Notes under the pieces: model-generated
Database searches by the model: none
The model's input: only the letters and a program-made list of their open reading frames with translations
What the model was told of the DNA's origin: nothing
Origin: Paenibacillus qinlingensis
Lineage (GTDB): Bacteria; Bacillota; Bacilli; Paenibacillales; NBRC-103111
Length of the DNA stretch: 64,000 bases
NCBI RefSeq assembly: GCF_013204845.1
Contig: NZ_JABMKY010000003.1
Span: forward strand, 62,001-126,000
Direction of reading: 5' to 3'
Made by a program: the position numbers and the translations under genes
Shown: piece after piece, positions 9,228 to 18,298 of the stretch
Position numbering within the stretch: the stretch's first letter is position 1
Layout of the letters: the number at the start of each line of letters is the position of its first letter

Positions 9228-10793
9228 ATGAATTCTTCAAAGAAATGGGTTGGCTTAGCTGTTGCTGTATCAATGGTAAGCGTACTTGGTGCTTGTGGCA
9301 CCAAAACGGATAGCAGCTCCACGGCAAGTCCTGCTGCAACTGCGCAAGGTACGGAAGCTCCGAAAGCACCAGCTAAATTCAGCATGCTGTTAACAGACAA
9401 TAATCAGCCAGTCCCTGGTGGAAATCCGATGGAAGATCCAACGATCAAATATATGGCTGAGAAAACAAACACAATCTTAGATATTACGTTCTTACCTGCC
9501 GCACAAGCAGATAATCTCAAAAAAGTTAAATTTGCGAGTGGTGAATTGCCGGATGTCATCTCAGATTTTGGCGTTAACGGGGAGTTGTTCGCAAATAACC
9601 AGTTGATCCCTTTAGATGAATATATCGATAAATATGGTCCTAACTTGAAAAAAGTTATTCCTAAAGCAGCTTGGGATGGCGTAACACGTGGCGGGAAAAT
9701 ATATGCAATACCAGAATCCTCTGCAGGAGATTCCCAGGTTAATCGGATGTTCTTCGTGCGTAAGGATTGGATGGACAAAGTAGGGATCAAGGAATCACCA
9801 AAAACACCTGAAGAATTCTTAGCCATGTTGCGAGCTTTCCGTGACAAGGATCCGAATGGCAACGGGAAAAAGGACGAAATTCCATTATCAGGTCGTGAAA
9901 ACTTCACTTGGTTAGATACGGTATTGGGTATGTTTGGCGCCAACGCATTCGGTGGGAAATTAGTTAATGGGGAAGTCGTACCATCCAACACAAGCCCACA
10001 AATGAAACAAGCGCTTGCCTATGTGAGACAATTAAATGAAGAGAAATTGCTCGACAGCGAATTCATGACGAATAAACGGAATACGTGGGAACAGAAAATT
10101 CAGAACGATCAAGTCGGCGTATGGGTTCATGATCCTAGTCTTGCGTGGGATTGGCAAGACAAATTAAATAAAGCGCTGCCAGGCAAGGGTGCAATAGTTG
10201 CTCCGCTTCTATCACCTAAAGCTCCTGGTGTAGAATATGCTGGATTCGGGATTTCCGCGTTCAATAAAACGTTTTCTGTAACCAAAAAAGCAAAAGATCC
10301 AGCAGCGATTGTTAAATTCTTCGATTGGTTAGTGACACAAGAAGGGCAAGAATTTATTAACTTCGGTGTTCCTAACAATACGTTTACCAAAGATGCGGCA
10401 GGTAAAATTACTTATAACTTACAAAAAGATACAGATAATAAATCCGTATTATGGAGAAGCCAAATGTTCAATCTTGCTGGTTGGAATCCTGAACTGAAGA
10501 AAGTTCAAGTTGGTGCAGATGCTGTAGCTAAAATGGAAGAATTCTTTGCAGTGGGTAAAAAAGAAGGTCAACCGAACATTTTATTAGGAGCTCCACCATT
10601 TAAGTCTACACAACCGGAAATCGGAGAGTTCATTCAGCCAGGTACAATGTTCGTTGAAACTGCAGCTAAAATTGTTTTGGGGAACCAACCTGTTGATTAT
10701 TTCGATGAATTCGTGAAAAACTGGAGAACGCGTGGCGGTAACGACCTGATCAAGCAAGCTACGGATTGGTATAACGCGAACGGTAAGAAATAG
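9228..10793 (+). CDS. Extracellular sugar-binding lipoprotein, LplA type (transporter 1)
   Basis: Solute-binding lipoprotein of 521 residues for the two upstream permeases. A lipoprotein signal peptide ends in the lipobox VLGAC, giving Cys23 as the lipidated residue, followed by a Ser/Thr/Ala-rich tether. The mature part has the large family-1 fold typical of LplA-like proteins: an N-terminal lobe with DNNQPVPGGNPMEDPTIKYM and a calcium-binding-like loop DKDPNGNGKKDEIPL near residues 205-218. A GGGAGG ribosome site lies upstream of ATG 9228. It would capture oligosaccharides at the outer face of the membrane. The ligand is unknown; the neighbourhood points to lyase products or another uronate-containing oligomer. 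Confidence 0.93.
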   Translation: MNSSKKWVGLAVAVSMVSVLGACGTKTDSSSTASPAATAQGTEAPKAPAKFSMLLTDNNQPVPGGNPMEDPTIKYMAEKTNTILDITFLPAAQADNLKKVKFASGELPDVISDFGVNGELFANNQLIPLDEYIDKYGPNLKKVIPKAAWDGVTRGGKIYAIPESSAGDSQVNRMFFVRKDWMDKVGIKESPKTPEEFLAMLRAFRDKDPNGNGKKDEIPLSGRENFTWLDTVLGMFGANAFGGKLVNGEVVPSNTSPQMKQALAYVRQLNEEKLLDSEFMTNKRNTWEQKIQNDQVGVWVHDPSLAWDWQDKLNKALPGKGAIVAPLLSPKAPGVEYAGFGISAFNKTFSVTKKAKDPAAIVKFFDWLVTQEGQEFINFGVPNNTFTKDAAGKITYNLQKDTDNKSVLWRSQMFNLAGWNPELKKVQVGADAVAKMEEFFAVGKKEGQPNILLGAPPFKSTQPEIGEFIQPGTMFVETAAKIVLGNQPVDYFDEFVKNWRTRGGNDLIKQATDWYNANGKK

Positions 10794-10806
10794 AATAGTT
10801 TCTCTT

Positions 10807-10836
10807 GGAATGTGAGAATCCAGATTCTCACATTCC
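10807..10836 (+). other. Perfect 13-bp stem-loop after the binding-protein gene
   Basis: Arms 10807-10819 and 10824-10836 are exact inverse complements around a 4-base loop. No T run follows, so termination is uncertain. It could protect the 3' end of the transporter mRNA. Confidence 0.6.
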
Positions 10837-10943
10837 GTATAATATCATTTTGAAAGTACATCCCCAAAAGGATGAATCAAGTTTACCTACCTATTATTTA
10901 TAGAGCGATGGATATTTTTCAATAATTCATTTTTTAAATTTAA

Positions 10944-10957
10944 TGAAAACGCTTGCA
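10944..10957 (+). promoter_or_regulatory. cre-like site before the giant SLH protein gene
   Basis: TGAAAACGCTTGCA fits the CcpA cre consensus TGNAANCGNWNNCA at every position. It lies 24 bases before ATG 10982 and so would overlap the transcribed leader or promoter, a position suited to catabolite repression. Confidence 0.7.
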
Positions 10958-10981
10958 ATAAGTTGGGAGTGTATAAAGTTT

Positions 10982-13900
10982 ATGGAAAAAAAGAAATGGT
11001 GGAAGAAGACAATTAGTGGGCTAGTTATGCTTAGTTTGGTCGTTACTTCCTTAGGGGGGGCACTGACCCCAATTGAACACGCTTACGCTGACTCGACCGC
11101 GAGTGTATATCCACAGGCAGATGCGTATGTTCTCAGTACATCTCCCAAAATTTCTTATAACTACAGTTTAACCGCTCAGCAATTGCTGATAAGAGAGAAT
11201 GGTTCTACTAGAAGTGCTGCTTATATGCGCTTTAATGTGAATCCGAGCACGAACACTAGTGTACCTCCTCTTAGCAAAATCAAAAGTGTGAAATTAAGAG
11301 TAACGTCAGTAAATGCAACAGCTACTCCAGTAACTACATATGTTTACGGAGCAGCGGACAATTGGAATGTTTATACAGCAACGGATTCATTTGATACGAC
11401 AGCATCAGGTAACTATATTACTTGGGATAATAGACCTGCCAACACAGGGTTAATTACTTCCTTTCCCGCAGCAGCAGCTGCTGCTGCGACGTCTGAGGTA
11501 GACATTACATCCTACATAATTCAAGAGATGCAAGGAGATGGTTTGGCATCCATTTCTCTTCAAGTACAATCTTCAAGTGGAGATGTTCAAAGAAATATTT
11601 ATAGCGCTGATCGTGGGTCAGACGCTCAAAAACCTGTACTGATCTTCACAGTAGACGATGTGCCTCCGGCTTATCAATCTTCTACAGTCAATGCAAACTT
11701 CAAAGACATTCAACTGAACTTCAGCGAACCGCTTGTACTGAACGCAGGAGCAACATTGAAGGATAACGTATACCTGGCAACCAATGGCATTGACTTCTCA
11801 CCGCTGGGTGAGAACGGTACGGCAACGCTGAGCGGCAGCGGGATTCAGATTAGCTTACAGCAAGGGTTGGTCGGAACAGCAAATAAGATCAAAATTAATG
11901 GGGGAGCTTTGAAAGATGCTGCTGGCAATGTCATTTCGACACCTACGATAACAGAAGCGCTAACTGGTCAGCCAGATTCAAACCCGCCTGTATTTAACAC
12001 GGCTGTCGTGGGCAGCAACGGCAAAAGTATAACATTGACTTATGACAAGCCAATCAGCATGACGGGCACTGCAGCTCAATTGAAGGATAGTGTCACTTTA
12101 TCTCTTAATGGAGGTACAACATACGCAGCTTTGCAAACCGCTGATAGTGTTTCCATTAACAGCAATCAATTGATTATTACGTTCAATCAATCCCTGTCTG
12201 GATTGCAAAATAAAGTGAAAGTGGCTTCCGGCGCACTGAAATCCACAAGCAATAACGTAGTAACTACAGTCGACACGTTAACTGCGATTTTAGGCGGTTT
12301 GGAGAATAACAGAACGATTACTGTCTCTGAGGATGCCGGTGTAGACAGTGGTGCTGCAAATGTTAATACCAACTATGGTACTACAGCGGTTTTGAATCTG
12401 AAAGAAGGCGGCAACACATTTAATCGACGTTTCTTTATGAAATTTGCCGTAGGTACAGCTGGTGTTTTCAACTCGGCGAAAGTACGCGTGAACTTTGCAG
12501 ATGCTACAGCCACAGAGGAGCCGTTAAAGCTCTATGTGGTTGGAGATAACTGGACGGAAGCGGGACTCACTTATACGAACCAGCCAGCATACGGAGCTGC
12601 TATTAGCAGTACGCAGGTAGGTGGAGCTAACGGTTGGTATGAATGGGATGTTACTTCCTACGTACAGCAACAAAAACTGGAAGATGGTACCGCATCTTTT
12701 GTACTCTTAGGTAACTTAAATCCTGCTAATCGCACAGTGAATGCCAAGGAAAGCGGAGCTGCTACTGCTCCACAATTGGTACTAAACTATGATACAATTC
12801 CACCTTCTTATTCCAGCGGCACGGTTAGTAATGAGAATAAGACGATTGATCTCCTGTTTAATGAACGTCTTACCAATGCAACTGCCAATCCGAGTACGTT
12901 GAAATCGGCAATTACAATTGCTAGAGACGGAAGCAACTTCGTTTCCCTGAACGGTAGTGATCAAGTCTCGCTGGATGGTACGAAGCTAACGATTACACTC
13001 GCCAATCGATTGAGCGCAGCTGGCGCGAAGTTCAAGATTGAAGCCAATACCTTGCAAGATGATGGGCAAAATATACTAACAAACAGTGTAACGACGAATG
13101 CCCTGTCTTATGATGTTACTGCACCTGATCTCAATTCGGTTTTACAAACGGATGCGCAAGGTAAGATTTTTACGGTGTCAGCGAACGAAGTATTAGTATC
13201 AAATATGGCGAATCTTGCTGATTTGAAATCTGCGATTACGTTCTCCACTGATGGTACGAACTTCTTGCCATTGAAGATAGGGGCTACCGAAAATGATAAC
13301 GATACCGTGGCAGTCACTGGTGGCAAGCTCATAGTAAAACGAGTTTCACAGTTAACCGGCACTACGAATAAGCTTCGTATAGCGTCGAACACGCTTAAGG
13401 ATGCAGCTGGTAATGTGATTTCAAACCAATACACGTCTGATCCCGTTGTTGCGGATACAAACGCACCGCAAATTCAATCCGTGTATCCTTCTGATTTTAA
13501 CAAGAAAATTGTTGTTGTGTTCAGTGAGAATATCGTAAATAACTTTGCGGATGAAAACCAGCTTAAACAAGCGATCATGTTTTCTTCGAATGGAGGAGCA
13601 AGCTATAGTGCGCTTGGAAATTCAGAGCGTGTCATTCTGAGTGGAAGCATACTTACCGTGATACTTGCGGGGCCTCTTGAAGGAAGCAACTTAAAGATTC
13701 GTATTAACGCAAACGCATTAAAGGATGTTATTGGGAATATTGCAACAACAGATCTAACAACAGCGACATTTGCAGCGGCAACTATCGTCTATCCATTTCT
13801 GCCACCAAGAAAAGTCGATTTGGAGAAAGCGATGGGCGACACCGTTAATATTACTTTTGGCAACGCGGACGCAGCAGTAGGTTCTGCTGTGGAGCTGAAA

Positions 13901-16900
13901 AATACGAAGGGACTCAGCTTCCTTGTCGAAGAAATACTATCAGGTGATCGGGATCCCATTTATATCAATCGATATGTGTCGACTGTGAAGAAGATGCTTA
14001 GTACACCTGCGAATATGCCCAACCTGCAAGGTGGCCTGGACAGTAGAGGTCAGTCTCCGTTGATCTACAGCATCGGGCTCATGTGGAATGATCAAGAAGT
14101 GATGAATATGTTCACAGCTGATGAGAAATCCAAGTTATTGACGTTGTTCAAAGCGGGATTGATTAGTACAGCTTACACGATTAATGATTACAATGAGTCC
14201 GGGAATCTTCGTCCGGGGGATCGCCTTGGTATGAACGGGGACGCTAATAACTGGATTGGTACTGGAGTTAACTACTGGGAGCCTAATCTAACAATCTTCT
14301 ATGCTGCTTCCTTTATTTTGGGCTTGGAAAATGTGAAGGATATCCTGCAGAATTATAATCATGCCTCCTTTATTAATGAGTTGAATGAAAAGGGATTAAC
14401 CAAAATTAAGGAATCGTTCGAGAAAACGAACAATTTCTCCACTGCAGCTACAGAAGCAGCCAAATTGGCTGAAAAAGGTGTTAAAGTACAAAACACCATT
14501 AAACCATCTAACTGGTCTTTCAAAGGGGTATCGTTGGAACAATTCCTTCAAAATCCATTGAAACTTCATGATGCAACACAAAGCAAATCATGGACGCATC
14601 CGGCACAAGAAGGTGATTACTTAGGTCAGTTAGGCATGGGTCATGAGTTTGATGCAATCGATTCGAAGGGTTCCAGACAAAGTGCAAGCTATACGGTGCT
14701 CGGAATTGACCCGAGTTTGCAGAATACAAGACTTATGGCGTATTTTGGTTATTTGAATGCTCCAGGTAATGAATCCATGGCTGATAATATTACAAAGCTG
14801 CAACGTGTTGGCGTTTCGGATTACTATGCCAAAGTCATTAATGGCTACTTCACGCAATCTTCCTACGAGATCGCTATGAGCTACTTGCCAGAAAGCTTCT
14901 ATATCGGCAGTATGAACTCGATGGGATATTTGAAGCTGGCTTTGTTCAACGACACGTTTAACTATGACGGTGTAACAAGTCGAATTACAGACAACTGGTT
15001 GTTGAAAAGCGGCAGCTGGCAGTCGGTTAATGACAGTATCGTCCCGTATAATACGAAGGAACCTGTGTCACACATGACAGGCGCCAAGCCAGTCGATGAA
15101 AATGAAAAGCTAGTAACTCAAAGCAATGCATCTGGTAGCGCAGTCATGTATTCCAAGCAAAGCTTTGATAATGTGAGCTACTTTGCTTGGATTAAAGATA
15201 TGACTGGTGGGGAGACTGGTCTTCTGGCCAGAGTACAGGACGAAAATAATTTCTATCTATTCTCCTATAACAATGGCAAATTAGCTATCAAGAAGAAGTC
15301 AGCAGGTACTCTGACAACACTTGCTGAGAAAAATGTAACTTTAAACGCAGGAGCTGCTCATCGCATGAGGGCAATCCTGAACGGAGCTAACTTGGAGCTT
15401 CATGTGGATGGTGTGCAGCAATTAACTACGACGGACTCCACATTCGCTGCGGGTGCTGTCGGACTCTATTCTAATCAAGCTAGTGCAAAGTTCGATGGCA
15501 TACTCGTTCAAAATGCTGGCACTCATCCGCCAGATTTCCAGTCCCTTAGCGTTGGAAATGGGAAGCTGTCGCTGTCGTACACAGCGGTAGAAGGCGTGAG
15601 TGCCTATAAAGTGAAATACGGCACTACATCAGGTGACTATACGAAGTCTTTTGTCACGACTATCACTAACCCGGTTATTCCAGGTTTAACGAATGATACG
15701 ACGTATTATGTGGTCGTTTCCTCCGTCGATCCTTCAGGGGAAAGTGTAAATTCCCAGGAGCGGTCTTTAGCGCCGAAGGTGCCAGACGCAGTCGTGCCAA
15801 CAATTACAGATATCGTCTCTGATGATAACAAACTCCGGATTAATTTTACAACGGATCCGAAGAATACGTCGTATACACTGAAATATGGCATCAGTTCAGG
15901 GAATTACACGAAGTCCATTGATAATATCACTGCTTCAGGTTATCTCTTGACGGTGCCTGTATCGCAAGCTCCTTATTATTTTGTACTTGAAGGCCGCAAT
16001 GCCAATGGTGCAAGCGCCCTTTCCGCGGAAAAGGTAGCAAACGCGAACAGCACGACGCTGTTCACCGATGATTTTAATGATGGTGAGTATGTCAATGATT
16101 GGGTGCTGTCTACAGGCTCTCCTGTCATGGAAAACGGCAAAATCAAGACAAGTATTGGTAACCCGGAGCGACTGTGGCTGACGCAAGGCTCTACCTGGAG
16201 TAATTATGCGGTTTCAGCTAAATTCACACTTCCAACTGATGATGTAACGAAGGATGTTGCATTGCTTGGCAGAACTAACACATCAGCAAATTACTATGTG
16301 GTAGGGTATAAATATGACAAAGCTGCAAATACAGAGAAAGCAACCTTCAGAAGAAAAGTGAATAACGCATTCTTACCGGACATAACGTACGATTTCACCC
16401 TAAATAAGGCATTGCTCGAACACACGTTGAAGGCAACCTTTGAAGGTGACCGCATCAAGCTTTACATTGACGATGTGTTGGCTTATGACCTTGTCGATAC
16501 AACATTAACGCAAGGAACTGTCGGTATTTTCTCCGTACTTACGCCTGTGTATTTTGATGACTTCAAGGTTGAGTTATTGAATGGTTTAAGCCAGCCTACT
16601 AATGTCAACCTATCCACTACAAACGCGACGACGTCAGTAGCATTTAATAAAGTTGCGGGTGCGGAAGCTTACAAGATTAAGTATGGAACGCAGTCTCACA
16701 CCTATACGAATCAATTAACTGTTACGCAAAATGCGTATGCAGGGACAGAAATTCCTGGCCTTACAGCAGGTACTACCTATTACTTTACAGCTAGTGCAAC
16801 GAACAGCTTATTGGAAAGCTTGAATGCGGAGGAATATAGCTACAAAGTACCGACGATTGTGGTTCCGGATCCAGGCCCAGGTTCAAGTTCAGGTCCAGGT

Positions 16901-18100
16901 CCAGTAACTTCAACGCCACCAACACCAGTTGATGGCAAAGTTGAGATCAAGCCAGTTCTTAAGGATGGTACAGCTCAGGCTGGAATTGATACGGCTACGC
17001 TCTCCAAAGCATTCGAGCAAGCAACGCCTGATAACAAAGGGAATAAAGTAATTAGTGTCACACTAAGTGAACAACCTGGTGCTAAGACATACAGCTTAGA
17101 TTTGCCTAAAACAGGCTTCCTAGTTGGAAAATCAGGTAATGGTAAATCCGATAAGGCAATTAGCTTGCAAACGCCAATCGGTACCGTGACTATACCTGAT
17201 AACATGTTTAAAGCCAATGATGTAAAAGAGACTACGCAAGTAGGTGTGTCCATTGGTTGGGCCGATACCTCACTTATAAATGCCGAAACGAGAGAGAAAA
17301 TTGGTAATAAGCCGGTTATTGAGTTGAATGCGATGGTAGATGGAAAAGTAGTGCCTTGGAAAAATAACAATGCGCCAGTAACCGTAAGTATCGCTTATAC
17401 ACCAACAGCACAAGAACTGAAACATCCAGAGCATATTGCCATTTGGTATGTCGACGGGGCAGGTAAGATTACGAAAGTACCGGCCAAATATGATGTGTCC
17501 ACAGGCAAAATAACATTTAAAACGACGCATTTTAGTATGTATGCCGTGGGATATGAGGTGAAATCGTTCACCGATCTCACTCAGGTGAAATGGGCTGAGG
17601 GAGCAATTCAAGTGTTGGCCTCCAAGGGGATTGTGAACGGAACCTCAGACACAACCTATAGTCCAAGTGCCAACATTTCCAGAGCAGATTTCCTTCAATT
17701 GTTAGTTGGAGCACTTGGGATCACGTCAGAAGTTGAATCGAATTTCGTTGATGTTTCCAAGACCGATTACTATTATGAAGCAGCAGGAATTGCCTTGAAA
17801 TTAGGTGTTAGCAACGGAGTAGGAAACAATAAGTTGAACCCGACAGCAGCCATATCAAGACAAGATATGATGGTGATGGTGGAACGCGCTTTGCGCATAT
17901 CGGGCAAGGACTTAAGCAGTGGAGCAGGAGTTGACTTATCCTCATTCCAAGATGCTGGGCAAGTAGCCGACTATGCGAAAGCAAGCTTGATTGCGTTGAT
18001 TGCTAACGGATTTGTTGAAGGAGCTGATCATCTGCTTAACCCGTCTGGTCAAACGACACGTGCGGAAGCAGCCGTATTAATGTACCGCGTGTATAACTAA
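10982..18100 (+). CDS. Giant SLH-anchored multidomain protein, candidate polysaccharide lyase
   Basis: About 2372 residues from ATG 10982 (GGGAG upstream); a longer frame from 10943 would run through the cre site. Visible order: signal peptide (1-36), DNRLRE-like domain (37-222), two SwmB-like Ig domains (227-436), second DNRLRE-like domain (442-602), three more SwmB-like domains (605-936), a mainly helical core (937-1340), a LamG-like domain (1343-1511), two FN3 domains (1515-1685), a second LamG-like domain (1693-1865), another FN3, a Pro/Gly/Ser linker (1959-1984), a conserved domain of about 210 residues also found in two neighbours, and three SLH repeats with SRADF, SRQDM and TRAEA motifs. 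The helical core has MNGDANNWIG and NYWEPN motifs that suggest an alpha/alpha-toroid lyase, but I do not recognise its family. SLH repeats should hold it on the cell wall. Confidence 0.8.
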   Translation: MEKKKWWKKTISGLVMLSLVVTSLGGALTPIEHAYADSTASVYPQADAYVLSTSPKISYNYSLTAQQLLIRENGSTRSAAYMRFNVNPSTNTSVPPLSKIKSVKLRVTSVNATATPVTTYVYGAADNWNVYTATDSFDTTASGNYITWDNRPANTGLITSFPAAAAAAATSEVDITSYIIQEMQGDGLASISLQVQSSSGDVQRNIYSADRGSDAQKPVLIFTVDDVPPAYQSSTVNANFKDIQLNFSEPLVLNAGATLKDNVYLATNGIDFSPLGENGTATLSGSGIQISLQQGLVGTANKIKINGGALKDAAGNVISTPTITEALTGQPDSNPPVFNTAVVGSNGKSITLTYDKPISMTGTAAQLKDSVTLSLNGGTTYAALQTADSVSINSNQLIITFNQSLSGLQNKVKVASGALKSTSNNVVTTVDTLTAILGGLENNRTITVSEDAGVDSGAANVNTNYGTTAVLNLKEGGNTFNRRFFMKFAVGTAGVFNSAKVRVNFADATATEEPLKLYVVGDNWTEAGLTYTNQPAYGAAISSTQVGGANGWYEWDVTSYVQQQKLEDGTASFVLLGNLNPANRTVNAKESGAATAPQLVLNYDTIPPSYSSGTVSNENKTIDLLFNERLTNATANPSTLKSAITIARDGSNFVSLNGSDQVSLDGTKLTITLANRLSAAGAKFKIEANTLQDDGQNILTNSVTTNALSYDVTAPDLNSVLQTDAQGKIFTVSANEVLVSNMANLADLKSAITFSTDGTNFLPLKIGATENDNDTVAVTGGKLIVKRVSQLTGTTNKLRIASNTLKDAAGNVISNQYTSDPVVADTNAPQIQSVYPSDFNKKIVVVFSENIVNNFADENQLKQAIMFSSNGGASYSALGNSERVILSGSILTVILAGPLEGSNLKIRINANALKDVIGNIATTDLTTATFAAATIVYPFLPPRKVDLEKAMGDTVNITFGNADAAVGSAVELKNTKGLSFLVEEILSGDRDPIYINRYVSTVKKMLSTPANMPNLQGGLDSRGQSPLIYSIGLMWNDQEVMNMFTADEKSKLLTLFKAGLISTAYTINDYNESGNLRPGDRLGMNGDANNWIGTGVNYWEPNLTIFYAASFILGLENVKDILQNYNHASFINELNEKGLTKIKESFEKTNNFSTAATEAAKLAEKGVKVQNTIKPSNWSFKGVSLEQFLQNPLKLHDATQSKSWTHPAQEGDYLGQLGMGHEFDAIDSKGSRQSASYTVLGIDPSLQNTRLMAYFGYLNAPGNESMADNITKLQRVGVSDYYAKVINGYFTQSSYEIAMSYLPESFYIGSMNSMGYLKLALFNDTFNYDGVTSRITDNWLLKSGSWQSVNDSIVPYNTKEPVSHMTGAKPVDENEKLVTQSNASGSAVMYSKQSFDNVSYFAWIKDMTGGETGLLARVQDENNFYLFSYNNGKLAIKKKSAGTLTTLAEKNVTLNAGAAHRMRAILNGANLELHVDGVQQLTTTDSTFAAGAVGLYSNQASAKFDGILVQNAGTHPPDFQSLSVGNGKLSLSYTAVEGVSAYKVKYGTTSGDYTKSFVTTITNPVIPGLTNDTTYYVVVSSVDPSGESVNSQERSLAPKVPDAVVPTITDIVSDDNKLRINFTTDPKNTSYTLKYGISSGNYTKSIDNITASGYLLTVPVSQAPYYFVLEGRNANGASALSAEKVANANSTTLFTDDFNDGEYVNDWVLSTGSPVMENGKIKTSIGNPERLWLTQGSTWSNYAVSAKFTLPTDDVTKDVALLGRTNTSANYYVVGYKYDKAANTEKATFRRKVNNAFLPDITYDFTLNKALLEHTLKATFEGDRIKLYIDDVLAYDLVDTTLTQGTVGIFSVLTPVYFDDFKVELLNGLSQPTNVNLSTTNATTSVAFNKVAGAEAYKIKYGTQSHTYTNQLTVTQNAYAGTEIPGLTAGTTYYFTASATNSLLESLNAEEYSYKVPTIVVPDPGPGSSSGPGPVTSTPPTPVDGKVEIKPVLKDGTAQAGIDTATLSKAFEQATPDNKGNKVISVTLSEQPGAKTYSLDLPKTGFLVGKSGNGKSDKAISLQTPIGTVTIPDNMFKANDVKETTQVGVSIGWADTSLINAETREKIGNKPVIELNAMVDGKVVPWKNNNAPVTVSIAYTPTAQELKHPEHIAIWYVDGAGKITKVPAKYDVSTGKITFKTTHFSMYAVGYEVKSFTDLTQVKWAEGAIQVLASKGIVNGTSDTTYSPSANISRADFLQLLVGALGITSEVESNFVDVSKTDYYYEAAGIALKLGVSNGVGNNKLNPTAAISRQDMMVMVERALRISGKDLSSGAGVDLSSFQDAGQVADYAKASLIALIANGFVEGADHLLNPSGQTTRAEAAVLMYRVYN

Positions 18101-18114
18101 TCTTAAAGGAATTG

Positions 18115-18139
18115 CAGGGGACTTCGGTCCCCTGTTTTT
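18115..18139 (+). terminator. Rho-independent terminator after the giant SLH gene
   Basis: Perfect 8-bp stem CAGGGGAC/GTCCCCTG with a TTCG tetraloop and five T residues. Confidence 0.92.
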
Positions 18140-18150
18140 ATCGCACATAC

Positions 18151-18164
18151 TGAATACGCTTACA
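18151..18164 (+). promoter_or_regulatory. cre-like site (one mismatch)
   Basis: TGAATACGCTTACA matches the cre consensus except for T at position 5. It precedes the short leader ORF and the frameshifted lyase-like gene. Confidence 0.45.
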
Positions 18165-18202
18165 ATTTATGTAAATGAATGAAAACTATAAAGGAGGTGA
18201 TG

Positions 18203-18283
18203 GTGGAAATAGGCAATAACCCAATCGTATGTAGTTCTAGTCACACAGAAGCATGGTCGTTTTGGGAAGCAGTACAAAATTAA
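18203..18283 (+). CDS. Possible 26-residue leader peptide
   Basis: A very strong AAGGAGG at 18191-18197 is followed by ATG 18200 (spacing too short) and GTG 18203 (spacing 5). The GTG frame encodes 26 residues, ending in the Trp-rich stretch AWSFWEAVQN, and its stop codon at 18281-18283 merges into the AAAGGAG ribosome site of the next gene. This layout suggests translational coupling or a leader peptide. It resembles no protein I know. The strong ribosome site is direct evidence; function is not. Confidence 0.35.
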   Translation: MEIGNNPIVCSSSHTEAWSFWEAVQN

Positions 18284-18298
18284 AGGAGTGAATGAAGA

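Noticed and set aside
10943-10981. Upstream start extending the giant SLH protein by 13 residues
   Set aside because: It would begin inside the cre site and give a poor signal peptide; ATG 10982 starts a typical one.
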